Origin: Candidatus Scybalocola faecigallinarum
GTDB taxonomy: Bacteria; Bacillota; Clostridia; Lachnospirales; Lachnospiraceae
DNA length: 64,000 nucleotides
Direction of reading: 5' to 3'
Assembly (NCBI GenBank): GCA_018711005.1
Contig: DVIT01000037.1
Coordinates: forward strand, 38,183-102,182
Shown here: positions 55,369 through 63,990 of the stretch, piece after piece
Layout of the letters: each line of letters opens with the position of its first letter
Numbering within the stretch: the stretch's first letter is position 1
The notes under the pieces: generated by a model
Told to the model about the DNA's origin: nothing
The model's input: the letters and a program-made list of their open reading frames with translations, nothing else
The model's database searches: none
Program-made: the position numbers and the translations under genes

Positions 55369-56323
55369 TGTTTTTTAACTGCTCCTCTATTAATCGGGTC
55401 AGATTATTGATCACATCATACTTAGTGCCGGACATAGAGCATCCGGCTGCCCGGATATGGCCGCCGCCGCCAAAATGTCCTGCGATCTTAGCCACATCCA
55501 CAAAGGCATTGGAGCGCATACTTACCTTATAATAGAGTTCTCCGATCTCTGTCAGCAGCACTGCCACTTCCACACCTTTAGTCACACGCATCTGGTCAAT
55601 GACCCCTTCCAGATCTGAAGACCCTGCCTTATAAAAATCCATAACCTTCCGGTCTGCCACAGAAATAATGCAGCGTCCGGAAAACATAAGGAAGCTTTCC
55701 AGCAGACAGCGTCCCAAAAGCTGGTTTTGCGTATAGGTCTTTTGATAAAATACCTCATCCGTCAGCTTAGAAAAACGCACGCCAAGGCTCATAAGCTTTC
55801 CGGTAATAACCATCGTCTGCTCTCCTGTATTGGAGTGTTTAAAGCATCCTGTATCGCAGATGATCCCTACATAAAGCGCCTCGGCAATCTTTTGATCCAA
55901 ATGCTCCAGGTCCATCAGCGTGGCCAGCACTTCGCATGTGGAGCTTGCCTTAGGATGGATCACATTTTCATCTCCGTAGCCCCGGTTGCTGATATGATGG
56001 TCAATACATACCGTACGGGCGGCTGTGTCAAAATACCGGCCAGCGCCTGCAAGACGCTCTTTGTCACTGGAGTCCAGGGCAAAAAACACATCATGGGCAG
56101 CGCCGTCGCCTCCGTCAGTAATAACTTTATCCGCATCCTCCAGCACACGATAGGCTTCAGGCACGTTTTCCAGGTACACATCCACCTGGAGCTGAGGGTA
56201 GTTCTTCTTCAGGTAGCCGTACAGCGCCAGGCAGGAACCGACACAGTCCCCGTCCGGCCGTGTATGGCCTGCGATAGCTATACGATGAGCGCCTTCAAGA
56301 TACCTGGACAGCTTATCATTCAT
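55361..56323 (-). CDS. nrnA: Bifunctional oligoribonuclease / PAP phosphatase NrnA (DHH family)
   Basis: 320 residues from the ATG at 56323 (GGGG 6 bases upstream), overlapping rbfA by 8 bases. DHH-family motifs are AGHTRPDGDCVGS near 20, FALDSSDKERL near 78, CIDHHISNRGYGDEN near 100, and the DHHA1 domain GGGGHIRAAGCSM near 290. It degrades very short RNAs and 3'-phosphoadenosine 5'-phosphate. The position between rbfA and truB is the standard one. Confidence 0.92.
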   Translation of the reverse strand: MNDKLSRYLEGAHRIAIAGHTRPDGDCVGSCLALYGYLKKNYPQLQVDVYLENVPEAYRVLEDADKVITDGGDGAAHDVFFALDSSDKERLAGAGRYFDTAARTVCIDHHISNRGYGDENVIHPKASSTCEVLATLMDLEHLDQKIAEALYVGIICDTGCFKHSNTGEQTMVITGKLMSLGVRFSKLTDEVFYQKTYTQNQLLGRCLLESFLMFSGRCIISVADRKVMDFYKAGSSDLEGVIDQMRVTKGVEVAVLLTEIGELYYKVSMRSNAFVDVAKIAGHFGGGGHIRAAGCSMSGTKYDVINNLTRLIEEQLKNND

Positions 56324-56756
56324 AGTCATCCCCATCCGTTTCTGCCTCCCGGGCATCCTCAGTCTCTGGCTCCTCCTGGGTACGCATGGCCTCATGAGCC
56401 TCATCTTCGCTGATCACATCGCTGATCTTTTTGGACATATTCACACCATATTCAATGGACTGATCCATAACAAAGATCAGCTCCGGCGTATTTCTCAAAT
56501 TGACACTGGCAGCCAGCGCCTTGCGGATAAATCCAACAGCGCTTTTTAAGCCTGCCATGGTATCCTCCTGAGCCTGAGCATCGCCCAGCACGCTAATGTA
56601 GGCCTTGCAGTATTTTAAATCCGGGGTTACATCCACCTCCACAACACTGGTCATAGGATGGATCCTCGGGTCTTTGATCTCTCTGGCAATGATCCGGGAT
56701 AATTCCCTGTGGACTTCACCGTTAATACGGGTATTTTTAATACTGTTTTTTCTCAT
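56316..56756 (-). CDS. rbfA: Ribosome-binding factor A
   Basis: 146 residues. INGEVHRELSRIIAREIKDPRI near the start, VDVTPDLKYCKAYISVLG near 46 and the KH-type LRNTPELIFVMDQSIEYGVNM near 97-117 are typical. It helps mature the 30S subunit in the cold. AGGAGGG precedes the ATG. The last ~30 residues are an acidic tail (EPETEDAREAETDGDD). Confidence 0.94.
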   Translation of the reverse strand: MRKNSIKNTRINGEVHRELSRIIAREIKDPRIHPMTSVVEVDVTPDLKYCKAYISVLGDAQAQEDTMAGLKSAVGFIRKALAASVNLRNTPELIFVMDQSIEYGVNMSKKISDVISEDEAHEAMRTQEEPETEDAREAETDGDDYE

Positions 56757-56767
56757 AGATGTCCCTC

Positions 56768-59545
56768 CTATCTTGGAACTTCTTCCATGATGAACATTTC
56801 TACCTGGTCGCCTTCTTTAATATCATTAAACTTCTCCAGGGACATACCGCATTCATAGCCGGCATTGACTTCCTTCACATCATCCTTAAAACGCTTCAGG
56901 GAAGCCAGCTCGCCTTCATAAATGACAATATTATCTCTCAGAAGTCTTGCTTTGCAGTTTCTTTGTACCTTTCCGTCAAGGACATAGGCTCCGATAATGG
57001 TTCCTACACCGGAAACCTTATAGGTCTGGCGTACTTCGGCATGACCGATGATCTTTTCTTCAAATGTAGGATCAAGCATACCCTTCATGGCTGCTTCCAC
57101 ATCTTCAATGGCGTTGTAGATGACACGGTACAGACGCATATCTACATTTTCCTGCTCAGCCACAGTCTTTGCCATATTATCGGGACGTACATTAAATCCG
57201 ATAATAATTGCATTGGATGCTGCAGCCAGAGTCACATCGCTTTCGTTAATCGCGCCTACGCCGCCGTGGATCACTTTAACAGCAACCTCGTCATTGGACA
57301 GCTTCACAAGGCTTTGCTTTACAGCTTCCACAGAACCCTGAACATCAGCCTTAACGACAATATTTAATTCCTTGATCTGTCCGGCCTGGATCTGATCAAA
57401 CAGGCCATCCAGAGACAACTTGCTCTTTGTATCTGCAAGAAGCTTTTCTCTGTTGCTGGCAATAAATGTTTCTGCCATAGAGCGGGCTTCTTTTTCTGTA
57501 TCCGTTACAATAAATACTTCGCCGGCCTGAGGCACTTCGTTTAAGCCAAGGATCTCCACAGGCATGGAAGGCCCGGCCTCTTTTACCCGGCGTCCCTTGT
57601 CATCCACCATAGCCCGGACTTTACCGTGTGCCGTACCTACAGCAATACAGTCGCCGGTCTTTAAGGTGCCCTTCTGTACCAGCACTGTGGCCACCGGACC
57701 GCGGCCCTTATCCAGCTGTGCTTCCAGAACAAGACCTCTGGCCTTGCGGTTAGGATTGGCCTTCAGCTCACGCATTTCTGCCACAAGAAGGATCATATCC
57801 AAAAGCTCATTCAGGCCTTCACCTGTGTGGGCAGATACAGGTACCATAATGGTCTGGCCGCCCCAGTCTTCAGCTACCAGCTCATATTCGGTCAGCTCCT
57901 GCTTAACCCGATCAATGTTGGCGCTTGGCTTATCAATCTTGTTAATCGCTACAATGATCTCAATGCCGGCAGCCTTGGCATGGTTGATCGCTTCAATGGT
58001 CTGAGGCATAACACCGTCGTCAGCGGCAACAACAAGGATGGCAATATCTGTGGACTGAGCGCCCCGCAGACGCATTGCTGTAAATGCTTCATGTCCCGGT
58101 GTATCCAGGAATGTGATCTTCTGTCCGTTGACGTCTACCACATAAGCACCGATATGCTGGGTAATACCGCCGGCCTCACCGGAGGTAACGCTTGTTTTGC
58201 GGATTGCATCCAAAATAGATGTTTTACCATGGTCAACATGACCCATAACACATACAACGGGAGGTCTTTCTACAAGATCCTTTTCGTCTTCTTCTTCCTC
58301 ACGAAGCAGCTCCTCGATCACATCTACAACAACTTCGTGTTCACATAAAATATCATACTCTAAAGCAATTTCTTCGGCTTCATCATAAGAGATTTCAGAG
58401 TTTAAGCTGACCATCTTTCCTGACAGGAACAGCTTCTTAACGATCTCAGCGCCTGGAACCTTCATCTTTTCGCCCAGTTCCTTTAATGTGATCGTCTCCG
58501 GAAGGACAATGCTGGTCACCTTTTCAACAACCGGCTTTGGCTTAGGTGTTGGCGGTGCCAGAGGCTTCTTGGCGGAAGTCATGTTTTTGCCCCGTGATGG
58601 TTTCTTTTCATTGTCACGGTCACGGCTGTTTCTGTCCTTATCTCTGGAATCCTTATAGTTTCTCCGGTTTTCACGGGTCGTATCCTTTGTTACCACAACT
58701 TCTTTATTAATGGCAGAGTCCAGGTTAAACTTGTTATCCCGGTCGCCGCGGCCTCTTTGTCCGCCGCGGTTATCGCCCCGGCTGTCACGGCCGGAATTAT
58801 TAAAGGAACGGCCGCCGCGGTCTGCGTTATTATTATTAAAGCGGTTGCCGCCGCCAAAACGGCCGCCGCGGTTATCTCCGCGTTCATTATTTCTGTCATT
58901 ATTGCGGTCGTTATTTCTGTCTCCGTAATTTCTCTGGCCGTCGCGGTTGTTGTTGAAACGGCCGCCGCGGTTATCTCCGCGTTCATTATTTCTATCGTTA
59001 TTGCGGTCGTTATTTCTGTCTCCGTAATTTCTCTGGCCGTCACGGTTGTTGTTAAAGCGGCCGCCACGATTATCTCCACGTTCATTATTTCTGTCATTAT
59101 TGCGGTCGTTATTTCTGTCTCCGTAATTTCTCTGGCCGTCACGGTTGTTGTTAAAACGGCCGCCGCGGTTATCTCCGCGATTGTCGTTTTGACGGTTATC
59201 ATGATTTCTGCCGTCGTTAAAACGTCCGGAAAAACGGTTGTTCTGACGGTTATTATCCTGACGGCTGTTCTCCTGCCTGTTATTTTCCTGGCGGTTATTT
59301 TCTCTTTGTCCTGTATTCATGCGCTGCTCTCCATATCCATTATCACTTCCCTGCCCAGCAGGTTTGCTATCCTGCTTTGCAGTCCTATCAGAAGTAAAGT
59401 ATTTTCTTATTTTATCTGCACTCTCTGATGTGATCGTGCTCATATGGCTTTCAACATCAATTCCATGACCTTTTAAGGCATATATCACATCTCTGCTGCT
59501 TTTTCCCAGTTCTTTTGCCAATTCATGTACTCTGATTTTTGACAT
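56768..59545 (-). CDS. infB: Translation initiation factor IF-2 with Asn/Arg-rich N-terminal repeats
   Basis: 925 residues. The IF2-N module opens with [24 protein letters not shown]. From about residue 75 to 300 there is a low-complexity region rich in Asn, Arg, Gly and Asp, including three exact-length 33-residue repeats. The G domain follows with [16 protein letters not shown] near 432, DTPGHEAF near 478 and NKID near 534, then domains II-IV. It places initiator tRNA on the 30S subunit. It lies in the standard order after ylxQ. The repeat region has unusual composition and is probably variable between strains. Confidence 0.95.
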   Translation of the reverse strand: MSKIRVHELAKELGKSSRDVIYALKGHGIDVESHMSTITSESADKIRKYFTSDRTAKQDSKPAGQGSDNGYGEQRMNTGQRENNRQENNRQENSRQDNNRQNNRFSGRFNDGRNHDNRQNDNRGDNRGGRFNNNRDGQRNYGDRNNDRNNDRNNERGDNRGGRFNNNRDGQRNYGDRNNDRNNDRNNERGDNRGGRFNNNRDGQRNYGDRNNDRNNDRNNERGDNRGGRFGGGNRFNNNNADRGGRSFNNSGRDSRGDNRGGQRGRGDRDNKFNLDSAINKEVVVTKDTTRENRRNYKDSRDKDRNSRDRDNEKKPSRGKNMTSAKKPLAPPTPKPKPVVEKVTSIVLPETITLKELGEKMKVPGAEIVKKLFLSGKMVSLNSEISYDEAEEIALEYDILCEHEVVVDVIEELLREEEEDEKDLVERPPVVCVMGHVDHGKTSILDAIRKTSVTSGEAGGITQHIGAYVVDVNGQKITFLDTPGHEAFTAMRLRGAQSTDIAILVVAADDGVMPQTIEAINHAKAAGIEIIVAINKIDKPSANIDRVKQELTEYELVAEDWGGQTIMVPVSAHTGEGLNELLDMILLVAEMRELKANPNRKARGLVLEAQLDKGRGPVATVLVQKGTLKTGDCIAVGTAHGKVRAMVDDKGRRVKEAGPSMPVEILGLNEVPQAGEVFIVTDTEKEARSMAETFIASNREKLLADTKSKLSLDGLFDQIQAGQIKELNIVVKADVQGSVEAVKQSLVKLSNDEVAVKVIHGGVGAINESDVTLAAASNAIIIGFNVRPDNMAKTVAEQENVDMRLYRVIYNAIEDVEAAMKGMLDPTFEEKIIGHAEVRQTYKVSGVGTIIGAYVLDGKVQRNCKARLLRDNIVIYEGELASLKRFKDDVKEVNAGYECGMSLEKFNDIKEGDQVEMFIMEEVPR
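58870..59177 (-). repeat. 99-bp tandem repeat inside infB
   Basis: GTTATCTCCG-like units start at 58870/58871, 58970, 59069 and 59168, giving a period of 99 bases and about three full copies, in frame (33 residues: [12 protein letters not shown] then [20 protein letters not shown]). The copies differ only at a few third positions, so the expansion is recent or kept uniform. Confidence 0.9.
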
Positions 59546-59549
59546 ATGA

Positions 59550-59876
59550 CTACCTCCGTTCTTCTGATTCCGGGTTTACAAGTTTCAAAATGGTTCCGGC
59601 AAATCCCTGATCCAGCAATGCCAGAGAAGCGCGAAATTCCTTCCCAATGGCATGGCCCAGGTCTGCTTTTGTACCATAGATCCTAAAAGGCACATGATAA
59701 TATGCGCACATATTTTTAAAAAGCTTTTTGGTATTCTCCGACGCATCACCGGCAACCAGCACCAGAACGGCTTTATGGCTTTTAACGGCTTTCTCTGTGG
59801 ATAGTTCGCCGCTGGTCACCTTTCCGGCGCGCATCGCCAGACCGACCATTGACAAAACCTTATCCCTATTGATCAA
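59550..59876 (-). CDS. ylxQ: L7Ae/YlxQ-family RNA-binding protein
   Basis: 108 residues from a TTG start overlapping ylxR by 11 bases, with GGAG just upstream. The L7Ae fold shows [42 protein letters not shown] and the later [16 protein letters not shown]. It probably binds kink-turn RNA; its job in translation is not settled. Position between ylxR and infB is usual. Confidence 0.88.
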   Translation of the reverse strand: MINRDKVLSMVGLAMRAGKVTSGELSTEKAVKSHKAVLVLVAGDASENTKKLFKNMCAYYHVPFRIYGTKADLGHAIGKEFRASLALLDQGFAGTILKLVNPESEERR

Positions 59877-60132
59877 TACTCTCCATCTCCTTCGTCAGCT
59901 GTTCGTACACTTCTTTTGGAATATTCATCTTAAAGGAACGTTCCAGTCCCTTACTTTTTATGGCCTTTTTAAGGCACTCGCTGCTGGGACAAATATAAGC
60001 GCCCCGGCCGTTTTTACGTCCGGTAGCATCCATCATGATCTCGCCTTCCGGCGTCTTGATCACACGGATCATTTCCTTTTTGCTTTTCATCTCGCCGCAG
60101 CCGATGCACTGTCGCAATGGAATCTTTTTCAT
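59866..60132 (-). CDS. ylxR: YlxR family protein (DUF448)
   Basis: 88 residues from the ATG at 60132 (GAGG 8 bases upstream; GTG at 60141 is too near). The signature is RQCIGCGEMKSKKEMIRVIK and GRKNGRGAYICPSSECLKKA, with two Cys pairs that could hold a metal. Family members are small nucleic-acid-binding proteins linked to nusA and infB. Confidence 0.9.
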   Translation of the reverse strand: MKKIPLRQCIGCGEMKSKKEMIRVIKTPEGEIMMDATGRKNGRGAYICPSSECLKKAIKSKGLERSFKMNIPKEVYEQLTKEMESIDQ

Positions 60133-60147
60133 TCCCATCACCTCACA

Positions 60148-61308
60148 TCATTCTTCAAAGCTTCCGTCGTCAAAGTATTCTTTATCTTCATCGTAGTTAT
60201 CGTCATCATCCACCCGGTTGCCCTGCTCATCGTAAAACAGTTCGTCACTGAGGATGTCGTCATAAACCGGAGCGGCCTGGCTCTGGCTCTTAATATCGAT
60301 CTTATAGCCGGTAAGACGGGCAGCCAGACGGGCGTTCTGTCCTTCTTTTCCGATAGCCAGAGATAACTGGTAATCCGGCACAACAACACCGGCGCTCTTT
60401 TCTTCTTCATTGACAGAAACAGAGATGACCTTTGCCGGGCTTAAGGCATTTTCAATAAGCACTGCCGGATCATCGCTCCAGTTAATAATGTCGATCTTTT
60501 CTCCTCTTAACTCGTCTACAATGGCATTGACACGGGAACCGTTTACACCAACACATGCACCTACCGGATCCACGTTAGGATCATTGCTGGACACAGCGAT
60601 CTTTGTACGGGAACCGGCCTCGCGGGCAATGCTGCGGATCTCCACTGTGCCGTCACGCACTTCGGTAACTTCTGCTTCAAACAGACGCTTTACAAGCTCC
60701 GGATGTGTTCTGGAAACAGTGATCTTAGGTCCTTTAGTCGTATCCTTAACATCAACCACATAAAGCTTTACGCGCTCTGTAGGATGGAACACTTCGCCCT
60801 TGACCTGCTCGCTTTCTGTCAGGAGCGCGTCCACTTTTCCAAGATTTACACTAATATTTTTTCCTACATAACGCTGTACAATACCTGTGACAATATCCTT
60901 TTCCATGCTGTAATAACGATTGTACAGGGACTTGCGTTCTTCCTCACGGATCTTCTGGACAACAACCTGCTTCGCCTTCTGAGCCGCAATACGTCCGAAG
61001 TTTCTCGGAGTCACCTCTACCTGAACAATATCGCCAAGGTCGTATTTCGCATCCTTTAACTTTGCATTGGCCAGACTGATCTGGGTCACTGGATCTTCAA
61101 CTTCCTCTACCACAGTCTTTTCAGCATAAACAAGAACCTTTCCATTATCCCGGTTAATGATCACACGGATATTATCTGACTTTCCGTATTCATTTTTACA
61201 TGCAGCCACAAGCGAACTTTCAATGGCTTCCAAAAGGATCTCCTTGCTGATCCCTTTTTCCTTTTCAATCTGAGCCAAAGCTTCAATCAATTCGCGTCCT
61301 TCATTCAT
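60148..61308 (-). CDS. nusA: Transcription termination/antitermination factor NusA
   Basis: 386 residues: an N-terminal RNA polymerase-binding domain, an S1 domain near 130-200 (DIVTGIVQRYVGKNISVNLG), then KH1 (DPNVDPVGACVGVNGSRVNAI near 243) and KH2 (LAIGKEGQNARLAARLTGYKI near 318). No acidic-repeat domains, as usual in Firmicutes; the C-terminus is an acidic tail (DDDDNYDEDKEYFDDGSFEE). GGAGG precedes the ATG. Its neighbours rimP and ylxR are the standard ones. Confidence 0.95.
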   Translation of the reverse strand: MNEGRELIEALAQIEKEKGISKEILLEAIESSLVAACKNEYGKSDNIRVIINRDNGKVLVYAEKTVVEEVEDPVTQISLANAKLKDAKYDLGDIVQVEVTPRNFGRIAAQKAKQVVVQKIREEERKSLYNRYYSMEKDIVTGIVQRYVGKNISVNLGKVDALLTESEQVKGEVFHPTERVKLYVVDVKDTTKGPKITVSRTHPELVKRLFEAEVTEVRDGTVEIRSIAREAGSRTKIAVSSNDPNVDPVGACVGVNGSRVNAIVDELRGEKIDIINWSDDPAVLIENALSPAKVISVSVNEEEKSAGVVVPDYQLSLAIGKEGQNARLAARLTGYKIDIKSQSQAAPVYDDILSDELFYDEQGNRVDDDDNYDEDKEYFDDGSFEE

Positions 61309-61386
61309 CTTAAACTTTCCTCCTTCTCGGGCATGCTTATCCGCCCATACGGGGATCCCCCTGAGGGGCCGCCTTACATCTGGTGA

Positions 61387-61851
61387 TCAATAAAAAAATG
61401 CCAGCCGGATCAGCGCGATGGCAGATCTTTCAAATGTCATCTTCTGTCCGTCTTCAAGCGCAATGGTCACACTGTTTTTATCGTAGCTTTCCAAAGTTCC
61501 TACATACTCTTTTTTCTTATCTATGGGTTTATATAAACGGATCTCCACATCTTTACCAATACTGCGTACAAAATCCTTTTCCTTTTTTAAAGGACGGTCC
61601 AGTCCCGGTGAGCTTACTTCAAAAATATAGTTTTCTGAAATATAGTCTTTTTCATCCAAAACATCGCCAAACTCCCGGTTAATGATCTCGCAGTCATCGA
61701 CCGTGATCCCGCCTTCTTTATCAATGTAAACCCGCAGATACCAGTTGGAGCCTTCCTTGACCCATTCCACATCTACCAGTTCAAAATGATGTGCTTCAAT
61801 GATAGGGGTAATGAGTTCTTCTGTCAGTCTCTCATAATCCTTTTTGGCCAT
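61387..61851 (-). CDS. rimP: Ribosome maturation factor RimP
   Basis: 154 residues. The N-terminal domain has FELVDVEWVKEGSNWYLRVYIDKEGGITVDDCEIINRE near 20-58 and YIFEVSSPGLDRPLKKEKDF near 76, both conserved in RimP; the C-terminal SH3-like domain follows. It assists 30S assembly. First gene of the nusA operon. The 78-base gap to nusA has no gene. Confidence 0.93.
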   Translation of the reverse strand: MAKKDYERLTEELITPIIEAHHFELVDVEWVKEGSNWYLRVYIDKEGGITVDDCEIINREFGDVLDEKDYISENYIFEVSSPGLDRPLKKEKDFVRSIGKDVEIRLYKPIDKKKEYVGTLESYDKNSVTIALEDGQKMTFERSAIALIRLAFFY

Positions 61852-61880
61852 GGTTCCACATCCTTTCAGACAAAGATAAA

Positions 61881-61959
61881 GAGTGGACTTACGTCCACTC
61901 CTCTAGTATCATCATATTGCTATCTATGCAATTATAGCACTTCTATTTCGAATATGCAA
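61881..61959 (-). promoter_or_regulatory. Promoter and leader hairpin of the rimP-nusA-infB operon
   Basis: On the minus strand TTGCAT (61954-61959) and TATAAT (61931-61936) are 17 bases apart. In the leader, GAGTGGAC (61881-61888) and GTCCACTC (61893-61900) form an 8-bp perfect stem with a 4-base loop, about 30 bases before the rimP start. The stem could serve autoregulation of the operon; this is inference. Confidence 0.7.
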
Positions 61960-61991
61960 GGAATTTTTCAAAAGTTCCAAACACCGCCGCA

Positions 61992-62016
61992 GCAGTTCAG
62001 CCAGCCGAACTGTTAC
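61992..62016. repeat. Dispersed GTAACAGTTCGGC palindrome, copy 4
   Basis: GCAGTTCAGCCAGCCGAACT followed by GTTAC; on the minus strand GTAACAGTTCGGCTGGCTGAACTGC. Near-perfect stem CAGTTC/GAACTG. It lies beside the rimP promoter, in the gap after the small protein gene. Confidence 0.5.
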
Positions 62017-62025
62017 ACACCGCCA

Positions 62026-62241
62026 TTACATATCAGCCTTGCGGTGAATGGCCCATCCCCGGGAAGGATCAAGCTCGTAATGCTCCAGAGTCTCCCCATT
62101 AAGGACGGCCTGAACATCAACATCCATATTCAGGGGATGTTCCCTCTCGATCTGCTCTTGCATCTGAATATCATAATCATTTTCTTCCAGAAGATTCCAT
62201 TTCTCAATAAATGCTTTAAGTCTCTGAGGATCAGCTTCCAT
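62026..62241 (-). CDS. Hypothetical small protein
   Basis: 71 residues from the ATG at 62241, acidic and helical (LKAFIEKWNLLEENDYDIQMQEQIERE). No good ribosome site precedes the ATG; the frame stays open about 14 codons upstream without an ATG, GTG or TTG, so the true start is uncertain. It follows the acetyltransferase gene by about 32 bases on the same strand. I do not recognise it. Confidence 0.45.
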   Translation of the reverse strand: MEADPQRLKAFIEKWNLLEENDYDIQMQEQIEREHPLNMDVDVQAVLNGETLEHYELDPSRGWAIHRKADM

Positions 62242-62273
62242 GCAAAGGTCAATGACGATCCAAAAGTTACCCT

Positions 62274-62717
62274 TCAGACCCGGTCATCCTGTTTTGGGTC
62301 AATGGCTTTGTATAAAAATATTTCCATGGGCTGGGCATACCCGGGAATATCCATGACCAGTCCGCCGCAGTCCTTATACCCCAGCTTTCGGTAAAAATGC
62401 TGGGCCTGCTCATCGGATTGGGTGGATGTAAGGAGCATCCCAAACCCCTGCGCCTCCATAGCCCTTTCCCAATAGTCCATGAGACGCTTTCCATAGCCTT
62501 TCCCCTGCTGATCCTGCTTTATAAAAATCAACGTGCAAAACGGTATTTGATCCCAGAAAAGATTATATCTTAAAATCCCCACCGGAACATCATCGTCCAA
62601 CAGCACATAACCCCTTTTTGTCCTTACTTTATTATCAAATTCCCATTCCGGCAAATGTCTGTCCAGACTGTACCAGAAGTCTCTATCCCCATTTTCCAAC
62701 GGCCGGATCACAACCAT
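62274..62717 (-). CDS. GNAT-family N-acetyltransferase
   Basis: 147 residues from the ATG at 62717 (AAGGAGG upstream). The acetyl-CoA-binding loop is KQDQQGKGYGKRLMDYWE near residue 82 (Q/R-x-x-G-x-G/A), and HFYRKLGYKDCGG near 122 is the typical last motif. The substrate cannot be told. It lies behind the terminator of the FKBP fusion gene, so it has its own promoter somewhere near 62720-62740, which I cannot place. Confidence 0.88.
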   Translation of the reverse strand: MVVIRPLENGDRDFWYSLDRHLPEWEFDNKVRTKRGYVLLDDDVPVGILRYNLFWDQIPFCTLIFIKQDQQGKGYGKRLMDYWERAMEAQGFGMLLTSTQSDEQAQHFYRKLGYKDCGGLVMDIPGYAQPMEIFLYKAIDPKQDDRV

Positions 62718-62740
62718 CGCATTCTCCTCCTTACGCCGAC

Positions 62741-62793
62741 AAAAAAGGCCAGCAGGCAATGATGACAGATCCATCACCACCACCGCTGGCTCC
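62741..62793 (-). terminator. Terminator of the FKBP fusion gene
   Basis: GCCAGC (62748-62753) pairs with GCTGGC (62785-62790) with further pairs inside, and TTTTTT (62741-62746) follows on the minus strand. It starts about 12 bases after the stop of the fusion gene. Confidence 0.7.
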
Positions 62794-62805
62794 TTTTGTC
62801 CGGCT

Positions 62806-63696
62806 CTATTTTACCTCAACAAGTTCAATTCTGAAATTCAATTCCTTACCAGCCATTTCATGATTAGCATCTAAAGTAATATGAACATCATCCTTTGCAG
62901 TTACCTTTACCGGGAACGGCTGGCCATACTGATTGGACAGATAAACCTGCTGGCCCACGGTAAGATTCTCAGAGCCTGGAAGCTGGGTGATCTCAAACGT
63001 AAGGACAGCATTGGGATCCGGCATACCGTAAGCTTCCTCAGGCATTAAATGAACATCCACGACCTGGCCGACTTCCATCTCTGCCACAGCTGCGTCAAAG
63101 CCGCGGATCATCTGGCCTGCACCGCAAACAAATTCCAAAGGCTCTCCCCGGTCATAGGAGGAATCAAACTGAGTTCCGTCATTAAATGTGCCTCTGTAAT
63201 GAGCGCGGCAGGTTTTTCCCACATTGCGTCCGGTAATGGCAGGCTGGGATCCGCATCCGCCGCCGCAGCCGCTTCCGCAGCCTTCGCCGCAGGAATGATC
63301 CTCATCATGATGGCCGCAGCCATGGTCGCCGCAGCCGTGGTCACCGCAGGAATGATCCTCGCCATGGTGATGATCGCAGTTTGCACCGGTAGATACTAAC
63401 TCACCTTTTAAGTAAGCCTCTACCGCCTGATCTGCATCGCCCTGAGCGCCGGCAACCAGCTCCACGCCGGCCTGGGCAAGAGCCGCCTGAGCGCCGCCGC
63501 CAATACCGCCGCAGATCAGCACATCGATGCCGTGCTCTGCCAAAAGTCCGGCAAGGGCACCGTGGCCTGTACCATTAGATCCCATAACTTCACTGGAAAC
63601 TACCTGATTGTTTTCAACATCATACACTTTGAAATTCTCAGTTCTTCCAAAGTGCTGGAAAATATTTCCATTTTCATAGGTTACTGCTATTTTCAT
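62806..63696 (-). CDS. NifX/NifB-like domain, Cys/His linker and SlyD-like FKBP fusion
   Basis: 296 residues from the ATG at 63696 (GAGG 9 bases upstream; TTG at 63711 also open). Residues 1-105 match the dinitrogenase iron-molybdenum cofactor domain (MKIAVTYENGNIFQHFGRTENFKVYD, LICGGIGGGAQAAL). Residues ~107-150 are a linker with some 20 Cys and His residues (DHHHGEDHSCGDHGC and CGSGCGGGCG). Residues ~158-296 are an FKBP-type prolyl isomerase with the SlyD-style insert (RGEPLEFVCGAGQMIRGFDAAVAEM, then MPEEAYG). The enzyme should be cytoplasmic and bind metal through the linker. No nif genes are nearby, so nitrogen fixation is not implied; metal-centre delivery is more likely. Confidence 0.85.
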   Translation of the reverse strand: MKIAVTYENGNIFQHFGRTENFKVYDVENNQVVSSEVMGSNGTGHGALAGLLAEHGIDVLICGGIGGGAQAALAQAGVELVAGAQGDADQAVEAYLKGELVSTGANCDHHHGEDHSCGDHGCGDHGCGHHDEDHSCGEGCGSGCGGGCGSQPAITGRNVGKTCRAHYRGTFNDGTQFDSSYDRGEPLEFVCGAGQMIRGFDAAVAEMEVGQVVDVHLMPEEAYGMPDPNAVLTFEITQLPGSENLTVGQQVYLSNQYGQPFPVKVTAKDDVHITLDANHEMAGKELNFRIELVEVK

Positions 63697-63867
63697 CTCT
63701 AAAATCCTCAACTTTCATATTTTTCCATAATAAAAAACAACTGCCGTTCATCCGGCCCAGCGGCTGCTCCAAACAGCGTCCATGGCCCAACCGCTATAAT
63801 TCTTATTATATAGTTGGAAAGTGGTATGTCAATAGTTTTAAGCTTTTCTTCCAGATCTTCTGTAATG

Positions 63868-63990
63868 ATCGTTACTGTTCACACAGCAGCCAGACACTTG
63901 CTGTATGGCTGCGCAAGAACGTGATTCAGGTGTTCGCAGGCTTCTTTTGCGAAGCAAAATTTCAAATAAGCCTGCGAAAGTTACTGTTTA
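63868..63990. repeat. Multi-stem element flanked by GTTACTGTT
   Basis: The 9-mer GTTACTGTT occurs at 63871-63879 and 63980-63988. Between them GCAGCCA/TGGCTGC (63886-63892, 63906-63912) and the 11-bp TTCGCAGGCTT/AAGCCTGCGAA (63933-63943, 63968-63978, with an inner TTTTGC/GCAAAA) can fold. No coding frame is evident in 63697-64000 (304 bases). It could be a small palindromic mobile element or the promoter-side structure of a gene beyond the edge. Confidence 0.5.

Noticed and set aside
58870..59177. CRISPR array
   Set aside because: The repeat is contiguous (period 99), in frame with IF-2, and has no unique spacers or cas genes.
58757..59428. A 223-codon Ile/Val/Ala-rich frame that looks like membrane helices
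   Set aside because: It is the antisense reading of the infB repeat; the hydrophobic pattern is an artefact of the Asn/Arg/Asp codons.
62806..63696. Evidence for nitrogen fixation from the NifX-like domain
   Set aside because: No other nif gene is in the window and the domain is common in non-fixing anaerobes.
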